Assembly (NCBI GenBank): GCA_019694455.1
Contig: JAIBBY010000017.1
Coordinates: 1-64,000, forward strand
Length of the DNA: 64,000 nucleotides
Source of the DNA: Pirellulales bacterium
GTDB lineage: Bacteria; Planctomycetota; Planctomycetia; Pirellulales; JAEUIK01
Reading direction: 5' to 3'
Positions within the stretch are counted from its first letter, which is position 1. The number at the start of each line of letters is the position of its first letter. The position numbers were made by a program, and so were the translations under genes. This document shows, piece by piece, positions 63,068-64,000 of this stretch. The notes under the pieces are model-generated. The model saw only the letters and a program-made list of their open reading frames with translations, did no database searches and was not told the DNA's origin.

Positions 63068-63928
63068 ATGGAACAAGCGAGCATGACGGCAGTCGTGAGT
63101 CGATTCTTGGTGAGATCGCATTTCACATATCGTGTGGCCTCATGGGCCGTGGCTGGGACGCTGACGATCTGCGCCAGCGGCGCGCTTGCCCAGGAGGCGG
63201 CAAAGCGCCCGGCCAACTGGAAAGAAATGCAGGTCGCCGAGCCCCAAGGGGGCTATCGCGCGGCCAAGGCACAGGCCGAGGCGATGGTTCGCAGTGGGTC
63301 CGTCGCCGATCAGCAAACCTTTGACGCCTATTGGAAGTGGCATTTCGCCCAGCTCACGCGGTACGAATTGCGCAACAAACTGCCGGCCATCCGCTCGCTC
63401 TTCAAGCAAAAACTGAAAGATCGGCAAGGCGCCGCGCAGGCGCGGCTGGTGAAAGAAATCGCGCTGCCGATGTTGACCGAAATCGTAGAGGACGCGGGCT
63501 ACGACACGATTGTGCGCTACAACGCCTTGCTGATGTTGGGCGATTTGAATCAGACCGAGCCGAACGCGCGCGGACAAGGGGCGGTGGCGCTCGCCGAGGC
63601 GCTGCCGACGTTGCTGAAGTTCCTTGATCCCAAGTTGCCCGCCAACGACACCAATGACACGTTGCGCGTGGCGGCCTTGATTGGCGTGCAGGGACACGCC
63701 GAGCGGGGGGGCGTGCGCGACGCGCAGCGGCGACAACAAGTACAAAAGCTATTGCAGCAAATCGCCGACGAAACGAATCCACCGGCGGGACGCCAACCAG
63801 AAGTGCACGAGTGGATCACTAATCTCGCGAAAGTGGTGGCCAAGAGCATGCAGCCCGCCGGCTCCGTAGCCTCGGGCCGGTCGGCCAGGATGGAGCGCCG
63901 AGGAACGAGATCGTCGAACGAGCGGTAA
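63068..63928 (+). CDS. Hypothetical secreted helical-repeat protein
   Basis: Start at 63068 (MEQASM) or 63083 (MTAVVSRF). Either gives a long signal peptide ending in ASWAVAGTLTICASGALAQ. The mature ~240 residues are helical (FDAYWKWHFAQLTRYELRNK, GAAQARLVKEIALPMLTEIV, TIVRYNALLMLGDLN, TLRVAALIGVQGHAERG), resembling planctomycete HEAT-like exported proteins. No family was recognised. The 72 bases after its stop to the window end contain no supported feature. Confidence 0.6.
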   Translation: MEQASMTAVVSRFLVRSHFTYRVASWAVAGTLTICASGALAQEAAKRPANWKEMQVAEPQGGYRAAKAQAEAMVRSGSVADQQTFDAYWKWHFAQLTRYELRNKLPAIRSLFKQKLKDRQGAAQARLVKEIALPMLTEIVEDAGYDTIVRYNALLMLGDLNQTEPNARGQGAVALAEALPTLLKFLDPKLPANDTNDTLRVAALIGVQGHAERGGVRDAQRRQQVQKLLQQIADETNPPAGRQPEVHEWITNLAKVVAKSMQPAGSVASGRSARMERRGTRSSNER

Positions 63929-64000
63929 TGTGCCGCGATCGCCAGCCAGGCAAAAGGATGTGCCGTGGCCTCAGTCAAGCGAACCTGCCAGAAGCGCTTT

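Overview
The window looks like the chromosome of a GC-rich planctomycete, most likely of the Pirellulales. The evidence is family content: two large cytochrome/DUF1549/DUF1553 secreted proteins, a DUF1501 partner, Tat-exported ThuA and TIM-barrel proteins, DUF6268-like secreted barrels, and dispersed intergenic palindromic repeats. There is no rRNA, tRNA, phage, transposase or CRISPR array. One structural RNA gene, RNase P RNA, lies at about 30.4-30.8 kb. The species is not identifiable from sequence alone.

Layout. 0.2-8.0 kb (+): an FGGY kinase and a sphingosine-1-phosphate-lyase-like PLP enzyme in an apparent operon, a membrane protein, purine nucleoside phosphorylase, a ThuA-like protein and a TolC-family protein. 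8-18.6 kb: a secreted Ig-like/cytochrome/DUF1549 protein, a YhcC-type radical SAM protein, an FHA protein, small secreted proteins, an EamA transporter divergent from an unusual CinA-like/nucleotidyltransferase fusion, and fructose-1,6-bisphosphatase. 18.7-24.1 kb: a VOC protein, small secreted proteins, an alpha/beta hydrolase with the remnant of a paralogue nearby, and a Phd/PIN toxin-antitoxin pair. 24.4-29.5 kb: a heavy-metal RND efflux operon without its own outer-membrane channel, followed by a second, decayed toxin-antitoxin copy and rnpB. 31.2-37.7 kb: a ribbon-helix-helix protein, a sugar isomerase-like protein, and a PSCyt/DUF1549/DUF1553 plus DUF1501 pair. 37.7-42.8 kb (-): an MFS nucleoside-type transporter, a VanZ protein, a fumarylacetoacetase-family enzyme and an AidB-like acyl-CoA dehydrogenase. 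42.8-47.2 kb (-): two paralogous secreted barrel proteins and a secreted repeat protein ending in a HINT domain. 47.8-50.9 kb (+): a GNAT enzyme and an M16 peptidase pair, one member without the zinc motif. 51.2-55.5 kb (-): a four-gene Mn/Zn/Fe-type ABC transporter with stop/start overlaps, whose permeases carry C-terminal DtxR/MntR-like extensions. 55.6-59.1 kb (-): a small surface-glycan-type set (acyltransferase, two methyltransferases, glycosyltransferase). 59.2-62.6 kb: an acyl-CoA dehydrogenase, a BglII/BstYI-type endonuclease facing an MT-A70 methyltransferase, and an HDAC-family deacetylase.

The strongest points for follow-up are these: the permease fused to a metal-sensor domain, in an operon whose promoter carries a perfect inverted repeat; the HINT protein predicted to release a 17-residue tail; the S1P-lyase/kinase operon; the CinA-like/NMNAT-like fusion; the duplicated toxin-antitoxin locus with one truncated toxin; and the tail-to-tail overlapping endonuclease/MT-A70 pair. 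All functional assignments come from reading motifs by eye. No database search was run.
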